This document shows positions 49,557 to 57,514 of a stretch of 64,000 nucleotides of DNA, piece by piece. This DNA comes from an uncultured Oscillospiraceae bacterium (GTDB taxonomy: Bacteria; Bacillota; Clostridia; Oscillospirales; Oscillospiraceae): contig CAKSWT010000006.1 of the NCBI GenBank assembly GCA_934512135.1, positions 1 through 64,000 of the forward strand. Reading direction: 5' to 3'. The stretch's first letter is position 1; every line of letters begins with the position of its first letter. Made by a program: the position numbers and the translations under genes. Below the pieces are notes generated by a model, which saw only the letters and a program-made list of their open reading frames with translations, searched no databases and was not told the origin of the DNA.

Positions 49557-51545
49557 TCAGATTCTGGTTGCCGCGTCAAAAGCCATTCTGGTGGCAGTGC
49601 GGACGTTCTTTGCGATGACACAGTCGCCGATGGGCATGAAGTCGGGTGCGGTCATCCGGAAGCTCTCCGCCAGGTCCTGGCGAGGCCGCATGCCGGAGGA
49701 CATCACCACCACGTCAGCCTCCAGGAACTGCTCATTGCCGTCCTTGTCGAGGAAGGAAACGCCCTTCTCGGTAATGCCGGTGCAGCGGGCACCGGTGTAG
49801 GAGGCCACGCACTTCTCCATCTTACCCAGCATTACGCCCCGGGTCAGGTGGAAGGTCTCCGGGCACAGCTCCGGCAGCATCTCGATAATGGACACGCTCT
49901 TGCCCTTTTCCGCCAGGGCCAGGGCAGTCTCGCAGCCTACCTCGCCGCCGCCGATGAGCACCACCCGGTTGCCGATCTCGTCAATGTGCTTGTAGCACTC
50001 CTCGGCGATCATGACGTTGGGGCCGTCGGTGCCGGGGATAGGCGGCACAAAGGCATTGGCGCCCACAGCAGCCAGAACCCAGTCGGCCTTCTGAGCCTCG
50101 ATAAGCTCCGGCGTGGCCTCGGTGTTCAGCAGGACCTTCACGCCCAGCTTCTTCACCAGGTTGATCTGATAATTCATAAACTTGGCCAGGTCATACTTAA
50201 AGGAGACCTGCTCAGAGAACACCAGCTTGCCACCCAGGCGGTCCGCCTTCTCATAGATGGTCACGTCGTGGCCGCGCTTGGCCGCGACAATGGCAGCCTC
50301 CATGCCGGAGGGGCCGCCGCCGATGATAACGACCTTCTTGGGGGTGGTGGTTTCCGGAATCAGATCCTTCAGCTGGTTCTCCCGGCCCACGGTGGGGTTG
50401 ACGGAACATGCAAAGGCCTTGGTGGAGGGCTTCTGATACTCCAGACAGTGGAAGCACTTGATGCAGGGGATGATCTCGTCCTCCTGGCCGTGCCGTGCCT
50501 TCTCCGGCATCTCAGGATCGGCAATGGTGCCGCGGGCCATGGCCACAAAGTCCGCGCCGCCGGTAGCCAGGGTCTCCTCGATGAACTTGGGATCCTGGAA
50601 CGCACCCAGGGTCAGCACCGGCTGGGGAACCCCCAGCTCCTTGATCTTCCGGGCAAAGCGGGCATTCTGGCCGGGCTTATGGAAGATGGTGGGATGCATA
50701 ATGGCCTCTGTACCTGGGATAGACATATTACCTGCGGAGATATGTGCAATGTCGATCCGGTCCCCTGCCATCCGCAGGAACTCGGCGATGTCCTCGGGCT
50801 TTAGCTGCTGGTCGGCGTTGGGATAGCCCACCTCGTCTGCCAGCTCGCAGCCGGAGATACGGTACTCAATGAGGATCTTGTGGCCAACCTTCTTGCGGAT
50901 GGCGTCCAGGATCATCATGGGGAAGCGGCAGCGGTTTTCAAAGGAGCCGCCGAACTCATCGGTACGATGGTTAAACAGGGGGCTCATAAACCGGTTGATC
51001 ACCAGGCCGTGACCGCCATGAATCAGAATGGAATCAAAGCCCACATCCACCGCAGCCTGTGCCACGTTGGCGTAGTCCTCGGCAATGGCCTCCATGGCCT
51101 CCCGGGTGAGCATGGGACGCTCGGAGCCGTCGGGGCCGGGCGTGCCGTCTACGGAATAGAAGAAGTGCTCGCCCTTGCCCTTCTCCCCGCCGGTCCAGCC
51201 GGAGTAGAAGAACGCCAGCAGCTCAATGGCGACCTTGGCGCCATAGTAGTGGATCTGGTCCACGCACTTCTGCCAGTAGCGATGATAGGTGGTCTGGCGG
51301 AGATCCAGGTTGTGCCAGCCGGGACGGAAGGGCGCCAGGGAGTTCATGTCGTGGCCGGCGATGGTCACGGAGGCGGTGCCGCCGCGGGCCTTCTCCACAT
51401 AGTACGCACGGTAGGCGTCCGTGGGATAGGGCTCGTCCGTCTGCAGGAGATGGGGGGTGGCAGGAGCCTGGAAAATACGGTTTTTATACACCACGTTGCC
51501 CACCTTCATGGGTGAGAACAGTGTGGGGTATTCAGGATGTGTCAT
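49557..51545 (-). CDS. Old-yellow-enzyme type NAD(P)H:flavin/enoate oxidoreductase
   Basis: 662 residues from the ATG at 51545 (GGAGG seven bases upstream). Residues 1-385 are an FMN-binding TIM barrel of the 2,4-dienoyl-CoA reductase/BaiH class (FNHRTDEFGGSFENRCRF). Four cysteines at 361, 364, 367 and 380 form a probable 4Fe-4S site. Residues 403-662 bind FAD and NAD(P) (VVIIGGGPSGMEAA, VVLIGGGEVGCETA). Such enzymes reduce C=C bonds of unsaturated acids, steroids or flavonoids. The catalytic Tyr of the HGY motif is Leu181 (HGGHGLVINRF), so the substrate cannot be guessed. It is a single-gene unit. Confidence 0.88.
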   Translation of the reverse strand: MTHPEYPTLFSPMKVGNVVYKNRIFQAPATPHLLQTDEPYPTDAYRAYYVEKARGGTASVTIAGHDMNSLAPFRPGWHNLDLRQTTYHRYWQKCVDQIHYYGAKVAIELLAFFYSGWTGGEKGKGEHFFYSVDGTPGPDGSERPMLTREAMEAIAEDYANVAQAAVDVGFDSILIHGGHGLVINRFMSPLFNHRTDEFGGSFENRCRFPMMILDAIRKKVGHKILIEYRISGCELADEVGYPNADQQLKPEDIAEFLRMAGDRIDIAHISAGNMSIPGTEAIMHPTIFHKPGQNARFARKIKELGVPQPVLTLGAFQDPKFIEETLATGGADFVAMARGTIADPEMPEKARHGQEDEIIPCIKCFHCLEYQKPSTKAFACSVNPTVGRENQLKDLIPETTTPKKVVIIGGGPSGMEAAIVAAKRGHDVTIYEKADRLGGKLVFSEQVSFKYDLAKFMNYQINLVKKLGVKVLLNTEATPELIEAQKADWVLAAVGANAFVPPIPGTDGPNVMIAEECYKHIDEIGNRVVLIGGGEVGCETALALAEKGKSVSIIEMLPELCPETFHLTRGVMLGKMEKCVASYTGARCTGITEKGVSFLDKDGNEQFLEADVVVMSSGMRPRQDLAESFRMTAPDFMPIGDCVIAKNVRTATRMAFDAATRI

Positions 51546-51578
51546 GAGATAACCTCCTAATGTTGATTTCACCTGCTT

Positions 51579-51607
51579 ATTTTACAGGATTTCGTTTGGG
51601 AATGCAA
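51579..51607 (-). promoter_or_regulatory. Sigma-A promoter of the OYE reductase gene
   Basis: TTGCAT (51602-51607) and TAAAAT (51579-51584) with a 17-base spacer. It rules out the ATG at 51572. Confidence 0.75.
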
Positions 51608-51702
51608 CTATTTTCGCAGATTCAATTTCTGCTTTCCTGTTGCAGAATGTGCCATTTTGCCCTTTCCTCCCGGATGCAGCCGGTTCCCCGGCGCAAATTC
51701 CC

Positions 51703-52221
51703 TCAAAGAGGCTTCTCCAGCAGGACCAAATGGATGCCGGGAATCCCGTTGAAGTCACAGGGCACAATGCCAACCTCCTGAAATCCCAGCTTGTGATAGA
51801 GCCTTCTGGCCGTGGCGTTGATTTCGTTGGTATCCATGCGAAGGGCGCGGCATCCCTGTTCTCTGGCGTAGCGCTCATAGAAGGCCACAAAACGGCTGCC
51901 GCAGCCCTTTCCCGCTGCCCTGGGCGATACCACCAGGGTGTGCAGCACCATGACCTCCCGGTCTGTCGCTGCGTATGTCCAGTTTCCCTGGGCATAGCAC
52001 GGTTCCTGCTCCCGGTTGATTTTTGCCGCCCCCTGGATCCTGCCGCCGTCTTCGTCTACAAACAGCTCTCCCGCCGCCAAGGCTTCCCGTGCGGTCTGCT
52101 CTGTGGGATAGACCCCGCGAATCCACCCCACCTGGGCTTCGCCCCGTTCCTGTTGACGGAGAATTTCCTCATAAATCTCTGCCACTTGAGGAATATCCTG
52201 TGGCACTGCTTTACGGATCAT
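51703..52221 (-). CDS. GNAT-family N-acetyltransferase
   Basis: 172 residues from the ATG at 52221, seven bases after GGAGG. The acetyl-CoA loop is LVVSPRAAGKGCGSRFVAFYERYARE (R/Q-x-x-G-x-G/A type), followed by LRMDTNEINATARRLYHKLGFQEVG. The N-terminal part MIRKAVPQDIPQVAEIYEEIL is typical. The acetyl acceptor is unknown. Single gene with its own promoter. Confidence 0.9.
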   Translation of the reverse strand: MIRKAVPQDIPQVAEIYEEILRQQERGEAQVGWIRGVYPTEQTAREALAAGELFVDEDGGRIQGAAKINREQEPCYAQGNWTYAATDREVMVLHTLVVSPRAAGKGCGSRFVAFYERYAREQGCRALRMDTNEINATARRLYHKLGFQEVGIVPCDFNGIPGIHLVLLEKPL

Positions 52222-52242
52222 AGCCATCCCTCCTTTTGTGCC

Positions 52243-52271
52243 ATTATACCTTAGTCCTCAGCAAAAGTAAA
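52243..52271 (-). promoter_or_regulatory. Sigma-A promoter of the GNAT gene
   Basis: TTTACT (52266-52271) and TATAAT (52243-52248) with a 17-base spacer. Confidence 0.75.
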
Positions 52272-52284
52272 TTCGCAGCACAGG

Positions 52285-52314
52285 AAAACAGCCGGCCCTT
52301 GGGCCGGCTGTTTT
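52285..52314 (-). terminator. Intrinsic terminator of the opp operon
   Basis: A 30-base dyad with 14-bp arms (AAAACAGCCGGCCC and its complement), giving a T run on the minus strand. It lies just after the stop codon of the small membrane protein and just before the GNAT promoter. Confidence 0.9.
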
Positions 52315-52320
52315 CGTCTA

Positions 52321-52587
52321 TCATGTCCAAATTTGCAGCAGAATAAAAATCACCAGGGCAAGGCCTCCCAGAAACGCCAGGGCGATCAGCAGCGCCGCCT
52401 TCAGCGCCCCCAGAATAAACATTCCCCGTTCCTTCCCTTTCATGGGAGGAAGATCCCAGGTGCTCTGAGGTTGAGGATTTTCTCCGGAGTCGGCCCCGGG
52501 CCGTCCCCGGTGCAGGGGATCGGAAATCCCGCTCATATCCGCGATGGTGCGACCGTCATCCTCAAAATCCTGCTTACGCCTGGCCAT
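52321..52587 (-). CDS. Small single-pass membrane protein, unknown function
   Basis: 88 residues. A polar, charged N-terminal half (1-55) is followed by one hydrophobic helix (about 57-85: FILGALKAALLIALAFLGG). No family is recognised. It overlaps the end of oppF by 14 bases and precedes the operon terminator, so it is co-expressed with the transporter. It may be an accessory subunit, but that is only suggested by position. Confidence 0.65.
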   Translation of the reverse strand: MARRKQDFEDDGRTIADMSGISDPLHRGRPGADSGENPQPQSTWDLPPMKGKERGMFILGALKAALLIALAFLGGLALVIFILLQIWT

Positions 52588-53626
52588 CGTTTACGTCCTT
52601 GCAGTCGTCATACAGATGACAGACCACATAATGGCCCGGCTCCACCTCTTTCTGCACCGGCGCCTCATGCTTGCATTTCTCCATGCACTGGGCGCAGCGG
52701 GTGTGGAACTTACAGCCCTCCGGCGGATTGGCCGGGGACGGAATGGTACCCTCCAGAACAATCCGGTTGCGGTGGATGGTGGGATCCGGAATGGGGATTG
52801 CGGAGAACAGCGCCTTGGTATAGGGATGCAGGGGATTTTTAAAGATGTCCTCTGTCTCGCCGTACTCCACCAGATTGCCCAGATACATAACGCCAACCGT
52901 GTCGGAGATATGCTCCACCACGGAAAGGTCATGGGAGATAAACAGATAGGTCAGGCTGTACTTCTCCTGAAGCTCCTTGAGGAGGTTAATAATCTGAGCC
53001 TGAATGGACACGTCCAGTGCCGACACCGGCTCGTCGCAGACCACAAACTCAGGATTCAGCGCCAGAGCCCGGGCAATACAGATTCTCTGACGCTGACCGC
53101 CGGAGAACTCATGGGGATACCGGTCCTTATGGAAGGGCTGCAGGCCGCAGTTGTCCATGACCTGGTCAATATAGGCATCCAGCTGGTTTTTAGGCACCAG
53201 CTTATGCTCCCGCACCGCCTCCCCGATAATCTCTCCAACGGGAAGCCGGGGAGACAGGCTGGAGAAGGGGTCCTGGAAAATGATCTGCATTTTGGTGCGC
53301 ATGGCCCGAAGCTCCTTGGGGCTCAGGTCATAGACCTCCTGGCCGTTAAAGAGCACCTGACCGCCGGTTTTGTCGTTGTCCAGCCGAAGGATGGTCCGTC
53401 CGGTGGTGGACTTACCGCAGCCGGATTCTCCCACCAGGCCCATGGTGGTGCCGCGCTTCAGATTAAAGGTGACGCCGTCCACCGCCTTCACATAGCCCAC
53501 GGTTTTGGAAACCATGCCCCCCTTAATGGGGAAATACTTCTTCAGGTGGTTGACCATGAGAATATACTGGGGATCATAGGTCACCGGGGTGAAGTCGTCC
53601 TGTTGCAGCTGTTGATTCTTTGCCAT
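52574..53626 (-). CDS. oppF: Oligopeptide ABC transporter ATP-binding protein OppF
   Basis: 350 residues. Walker A is GLVGESGCGKSTTGRTIL, the signature is EFSGGQRQRICIARAL, and Walker B is EFVVCDEPVSALD. The C-terminal region has the Fe-S-like cysteines of the OppD/F family (GCKFHTRCAQCMEKC). It powers import with OppD. It starts directly after the oppD stop. Confidence 0.95.
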   Translation of the reverse strand: MAKNQQLQQDDFTPVTYDPQYILMVNHLKKYFPIKGGMVSKTVGYVKAVDGVTFNLKRGTTMGLVGESGCGKSTTGRTILRLDNDKTGGQVLFNGQEVYDLSPKELRAMRTKMQIIFQDPFSSLSPRLPVGEIIGEAVREHKLVPKNQLDAYIDQVMDNCGLQPFHKDRYPHEFSGGQRQRICIARALALNPEFVVCDEPVSALDVSIQAQIINLLKELQEKYSLTYLFISHDLSVVEHISDTVGVMYLGNLVEYGETEDIFKNPLHPYTKALFSAIPIPDPTIHRNRIVLEGTIPSPANPPEGCKFHTRCAQCMEKCKHEAPVQKEVEPGHYVVCHLYDDCKDVNDGQA

Positions 53627-54775
53627 TTACTTCTCCCCCTTTCCGTAATAGCGGTAGCAGCTGACCTTGTGGGTCTCGGAGAGGCTGATCTCCTGGGGGT
53701 ATGCCCCGGAACATTCCTCCACGCACATTTCGCAGCGATCCTTGAAATAGCAGTAATTTGGCATATTGATGGGGTTGGGCACCTTGCCGGGGATGGAGTA
53801 GAGCTTATCCACCTGTTTGCCCACCACAGGCTTGGAGGCCATCAATCCAATGGTATAGGGATGGGAGGGATTGGCAAAAATCTCCTCTACAGTTCCCTTT
53901 TCCACCACACGGCCTGCGTACATCACCACCACATAATCCGCCATCTCGGCGATAACGCCCAGATCGTGGGTGATAAGCATAATGGAGGAGTTGATTCGAT
54001 CCTTCAGGTTCCGCAGCAGGTCCAGAATCTGCGCCTGAATGGTCACATCCAGCGCCGTGGTGGGCTCGTCTGCGATAATAATTCTGGGATTGCAGGCCAG
54101 GGCCATGGCGATCATAATACGCTGGCGCATACCGCCGGAGAGCTCATGGGGGAACATCCGATAGACGCCCTGGGAGTTGGCGATACCCACCATCTCCAAA
54201 AGTTCAATGGTGCGGGCCTTAATCTCCGCCTTGCTCTTGCCCTCGCCGTCGTGGAGGGCGATGACCTCGTCTACCTGGTCGCCGATGCGGAACACCGGAT
54301 TCAGGGAGGTCATGGGCTCCTGGAAGATCATAGAAACATAGTTGCCCCGGAGATGCTGCATCTGCTGCTGGGGCGTCTTGACAATGTCATAGGCCTTTCC
54401 GTCGCCCATATTCAGGCGAATCTCGCCTTCTACAATCTGACCCTGGGGCCGCTGAATCAGCTGCATCAGGCTCAGGCTGGTGACGGACTTGCCGCAGCCG
54501 GACTCGCCCACCACGCCCACGGTCTTGCCAATGGGCACGTCAAAGGTGACGCCGTCCACGCTTTTGACCACACCGGTGTCCGTAAAGAAATAGGTGTGGA
54601 GGTTGTCGAATTCCACGGCGTTTTTGTTGTCGTGCATCTGGACGAGATATTCGCTTTCCGGCACATTTTTGCGCTTGCGCTGCTTTTCATACTGGTCGGT
54701 GATCCGGCGATTCTCCTTGGAGATCCGGCGGGATTCCTTGGCGGAGAGATAGCCTTCTGCATGTTTTTTAGCCAC
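53627..54775 (-). CDS. oppD: Oligopeptide ABC transporter ATP-binding protein OppD
   Basis: 382 residues. Walker A is GVVGESGCGKSVTSLSLM, the signature is ELSGGMRQRIMIAMAL, and Walker B is RIIIADEPTTALD. The oligopeptide_HTP C-terminal segment is present (PNPINMPNYCYFKDRCEMC). An extra basic N-terminal region of about 50 residues (KESRRISKENRRITDQYEKQRKRK) precedes the ABC domain. It lies 13 bases after oppC. Confidence 0.95.
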   Translation of the reverse strand: MAKKHAEGYLSAKESRRISKENRRITDQYEKQRKRKNVPESEYLVQMHDNKNAVEFDNLHTYFFTDTGVVKSVDGVTFDVPIGKTVGVVGESGCGKSVTSLSLMQLIQRPQGQIVEGEIRLNMGDGKAYDIVKTPQQQMQHLRGNYVSMIFQEPMTSLNPVFRIGDQVDEVIALHDGEGKSKAEIKARTIELLEMVGIANSQGVYRMFPHELSGGMRQRIMIAMALACNPRIIIADEPTTALDVTIQAQILDLLRNLKDRINSSIMLITHDLGVIAEMADYVVVMYAGRVVEKGTVEEIFANPSHPYTIGLMASKPVVGKQVDKLYSIPGKVPNPINMPNYCYFKDRCEMCVEECSGAYPQEISLSETHKVSCYRYYGKGEK

Positions 54776-54788
54776 AGTCCATTCCTCC

Positions 54789-56333
54789 TTAGCGCTTCAT
54801 CTTGGGATCAAAGGCATCCCGGAGACCGTCGCCCACGAAGTTGAAGCCCAGGACGGTAATCAGCAGGCAGATACCTGCCGGAATCCAGATATACCAGTAG
54901 TTTGTCATAACAAAGGCGTTGTTGACATCGCTGATGATGTTGCCCCAGGAGGCAAAGGGGAACTTTACGCCCAGTCCCAGGAAGGACAGTGTGGCCTCCA
55001 TAATGATGGTGGAGCCCAGGCTCATGGTACAGGTGACAATGAGCTGCGGGATCACATTGGGGATCAGATGCCGGAAGATCCGGCGGGGAATGCCAATGCC
55101 GCAGGCCTCCGTGGCAGTCATAAACTCCTGCTCCCGGAGGGAGAGAATCTGGCCGCGAACCAGTCTGGCAATGGAGGGCCAGCCAAGGAAGCCCAGAATC
55201 AGCATCAGATACAGCATACGAACCATGGGGTCCACCCGCATGGCGTCCATGGCTGCGCCCAGAATAATAATCAGAGGCAGGGAGGGAATGCAGTAGAACA
55301 CATCCACAATACGCATAATCAGGTTGTCCACCCAGCCGCCGAAATAGCCGGAGATGCCACCCAAGAGCACACCCAGGAAGGCCTCAATGAACACCACAAT
55401 AAAGCCGATCACCAGGGAGATCCGGCCGCCGTACATCAGTCGGGTCAGCATATCCATGCCGGAGGTGTCGGTGCCCAGCCAATGCGCCTTGGAGGGAGCG
55501 GCGTAGCGGTCGTACACATAGGTCTCGGTGCTCTGAAGCACAGACCAGCTGTTGGTGTCCGCCTGATAGGTGATGGTGTAGGTGGCCTCCTGGCCCTCTG
55601 CGTCGGTGTATTTGAACTCCGTCACATCGTCGTCAATGGCCGCCTCCAGCTTTTCCTTGAAGTCCCGGGTGATTACCACGCCGTTGTTCTTGGACTGGAC
55701 CACAAACCGGCTGATATAGGCGACAACATTGCCGTTCTCCAGAATATTCCCATCGGCGTCCAGCGTGTAGTCCACGCCGTCTGCCGTAAAGCTCCCGCTC
55801 TGGGTAACATAGGCCTTCAGGGCCTCCAGCTTCATGGTAAAGGGCAGCTCGGACTCGTCCACTGTGTTAACAATATCCTTATAGGCACAGGCGATGATAT
55901 TGCCGTCCAGAGAGATGGTATACAGGTCGTCCCCCTGGTTCTCCACGGTGTAGGTCACATCCTTATAGGTAAAGGAATCCGTCTTTTTGGTCTGGGCCAG
56001 CAGGAACTGCGCCTGGAGCACAGAGCCAAACTCCTGGCCGTCTGCCACGGCGTAGCGGAAGTCGTCGTTGCGCACCACGCCCACATATTCCTGGTCCAGA
56101 TAGGTATAGGTATAAAACTGCTCGTCCTGTCCATAGGGGCTGATAATGCCGCCTACAAAAGAGAACACAAACATGACCACCAGCATGGTCAGTCCCACCA
56201 CAGCCAGCCGGTTGCGGAAGAACCGCTTGGCCACCAGCGCACCGGGAGACAGTGTTTTGACCCGGCGGTCATCGTTCAGAGACAGCTGCTCCTCCACCAC
56301 GGAGGATGCGGTTTTCTGTTCGTTATGATCCAT
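54789..56333 (-). CDS. oppC: Oligopeptide ABC transporter permease OppC with large external insertion
   Basis: 514 residues, about 200 more than a normal OppC. The first membrane helix (44-65) ends at GGIISPYGQD as usual. Residues 75-278 are then a polar domain rich in Asp, Tyr and Thr, with repeated YTxxxDG-like strands. The sequence rejoins the family at HWLGTDTSGMDMLTRLMYGGRISL. Five further helices and the EAA loop (EACGIGIPRRIFRHLIPNVIP) complete the permease. By topology the insertion should lie outside the membrane. It overlaps no neighbour. Confidence 0.93.
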   Translation of the reverse strand: MDHNEQKTASSVVEEQLSLNDDRRVKTLSPGALVAKRFFRNRLAVVGLTMLVVMFVFSFVGGIISPYGQDEQFYTYTYLDQEYVGVVRNDDFRYAVADGQEFGSVLQAQFLLAQTKKTDSFTYKDVTYTVENQGDDLYTISLDGNIIACAYKDIVNTVDESELPFTMKLEALKAYVTQSGSFTADGVDYTLDADGNILENGNVVAYISRFVVQSKNNGVVITRDFKEKLEAAIDDDVTEFKYTDAEGQEATYTITYQADTNSWSVLQSTETYVYDRYAAPSKAHWLGTDTSGMDMLTRLMYGGRISLVIGFIVVFIEAFLGVLLGGISGYFGGWVDNLIMRIVDVFYCIPSLPLIIILGAAMDAMRVDPMVRMLYLMLILGFLGWPSIARLVRGQILSLREQEFMTATEACGIGIPRRIFRHLIPNVIPQLIVTCTMSLGSTIIMEATLSFLGLGVKFPFASWGNIISDVNNAFVMTNYWYIWIPAGICLLITVLGFNFVGDGLRDAFDPKMKR

Positions 56334-56352
56334 GTGTCTTCACGCTCCCTTC

Positions 56353-57339
56353 TTAAGCGATCCGTACGCGGGGATCCACCACAGCGTACAGCACGTCAGA
56401 AATCAGGTTGCCGGCAAGGGTCAAAATTGCCAGGAATGTCAGGTAGAACATTGCAAAGGGAATGTCGCCGGACACCATGGCCTGATAGGATGTAAATCCG
56501 ATTCCCGGAATGGAGAACAGGGTCTCGGTAATCAGGGCGCCGGAAAACAGCCCCGGCAGGCTGCCGCCGACAATGGTCACCAGGGGAATCAGGGTATTCC
56601 GGAAGGCATGCTTATAGATGACCGTATGCTCCGACAGGCCCTTGGCCCGGGCGGTCCGGATGTAGTCGGAGTTCAGGACCTCCAGCATATTGGTACGGGT
56701 ATACCGCATCAAGGAACCCACCGACACGATGACCAAGGTGGCAATGGGCAGCACCAGATGGTTCGCCTTGTCCCAGAACTGTCCCCAGGCGGTGAGCTGA
56801 TTATAGTCTCGTCCCACAAGACCGTACAGGTCAAACCATCCCAGCTTCACCGAGAACACCAGCTTCAGCAGGGTGGCGAAGAAGAATGTAGGCAGAGAAA
56901 TACCCACCAGCGCACCTGCGGTAACCGTATAGTCCGTCCGGGAATACTGCTTGGTGGCCGCCACAATTCCCAGGGGGATGGCGATAATCAGCTCCAGCAC
57001 AAAGGAGATGGCGCCCATAATAAAGGACAGCCAAATGACGTCCTGGAACTTCTCCACCACGGGAATGGTATACTTCCAGCTGTCGCCGAAGTTGCCCCGG
57101 ACTGCGTCTCCCAGCCAGGTAAAGTACCCCGCAATGACGCCCTTGTCCAGGCCGTAGGCAGCGTTAAGCTGTTCCATCCATTCGTCATAGCTTTTAGCGC
57201 CGGGCGCCGTAGAAAGCTGCATGGCCATGTTTTCCACATAAGATCCCGGCAGCGACCGCATCAGACCGTAGATAATAAAGGTCACACAAAACAGGATCAG
57301 AATGGAAAGCAGGATTCGTTTTACGATATATTTCCGCAA
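56353..57339 (-). CDS. oppB: Oligopeptide ABC transporter permease OppB
   Basis: 328 residues from a TTG at 57339, six bases after GGAGGG, giving the normal N-terminus LRKYIVKRILLSILILFCVTF. The ATG at 57411 lies within a hairpin and would add a non-family leader. Six membrane helices and the EAA motif (ARAKGLSEHTVIYKHAFRNTLIPLVT) are present. It forms the channel with OppC. Confidence 0.94.
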   Translation of the reverse strand: MRKYIVKRILLSILILFCVTFIIYGLMRSLPGSYVENMAMQLSTAPGAKSYDEWMEQLNAAYGLDKGVIAGYFTWLGDAVRGNFGDSWKYTIPVVEKFQDVIWLSFIMGAISFVLELIIAIPLGIVAATKQYSRTDYTVTAGALVGISLPTFFFATLLKLVFSVKLGWFDLYGLVGRDYNQLTAWGQFWDKANHLVLPIATLVIVSVGSLMRYTRTNMLEVLNSDYIRTARAKGLSEHTVIYKHAFRNTLIPLVTIVGGSLPGLFSGALITETLFSIPGIGFTSYQAMVSGDIPFAMFYLTFLAILTLAGNLISDVLYAVVDPRVRIA

Positions 57340-57405
57340 GGAACTCCCTCCATTTTTTGCGGGAAGCAAGGACTCCCGCTTACGATGTTTAATATGCCAA
57401 ATCAT

Positions 57406-57506
57406 CTGCATATCAAGGGACCGCTCCGGACAGATGCCAACGCCGGTTGGGGGAGCAGTCCCTTCATATGCAGTATTGTTTCTGTCCCCCCGAAGGGGGA
57501 CAGAAA
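57406..57506 (-). promoter_or_regulatory. Two strong hairpins between oppA and oppB
   Basis: On the minus strand, 57479-57506 forms a perfect 12-bp stem with a TTCG loop (TTTCTGTCCCCC/GGGGGACAGAAA). Next, 57406-57473 forms arms of 22 positions with one mismatch and one G-T pair around a 24-base loop. Neither has a T tract. Such elements between a binding-protein gene and its permease genes often protect the upstream mRNA or reduce read-through. Confidence 0.65.
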
Positions 57507-57514
57507 CCCCATAC

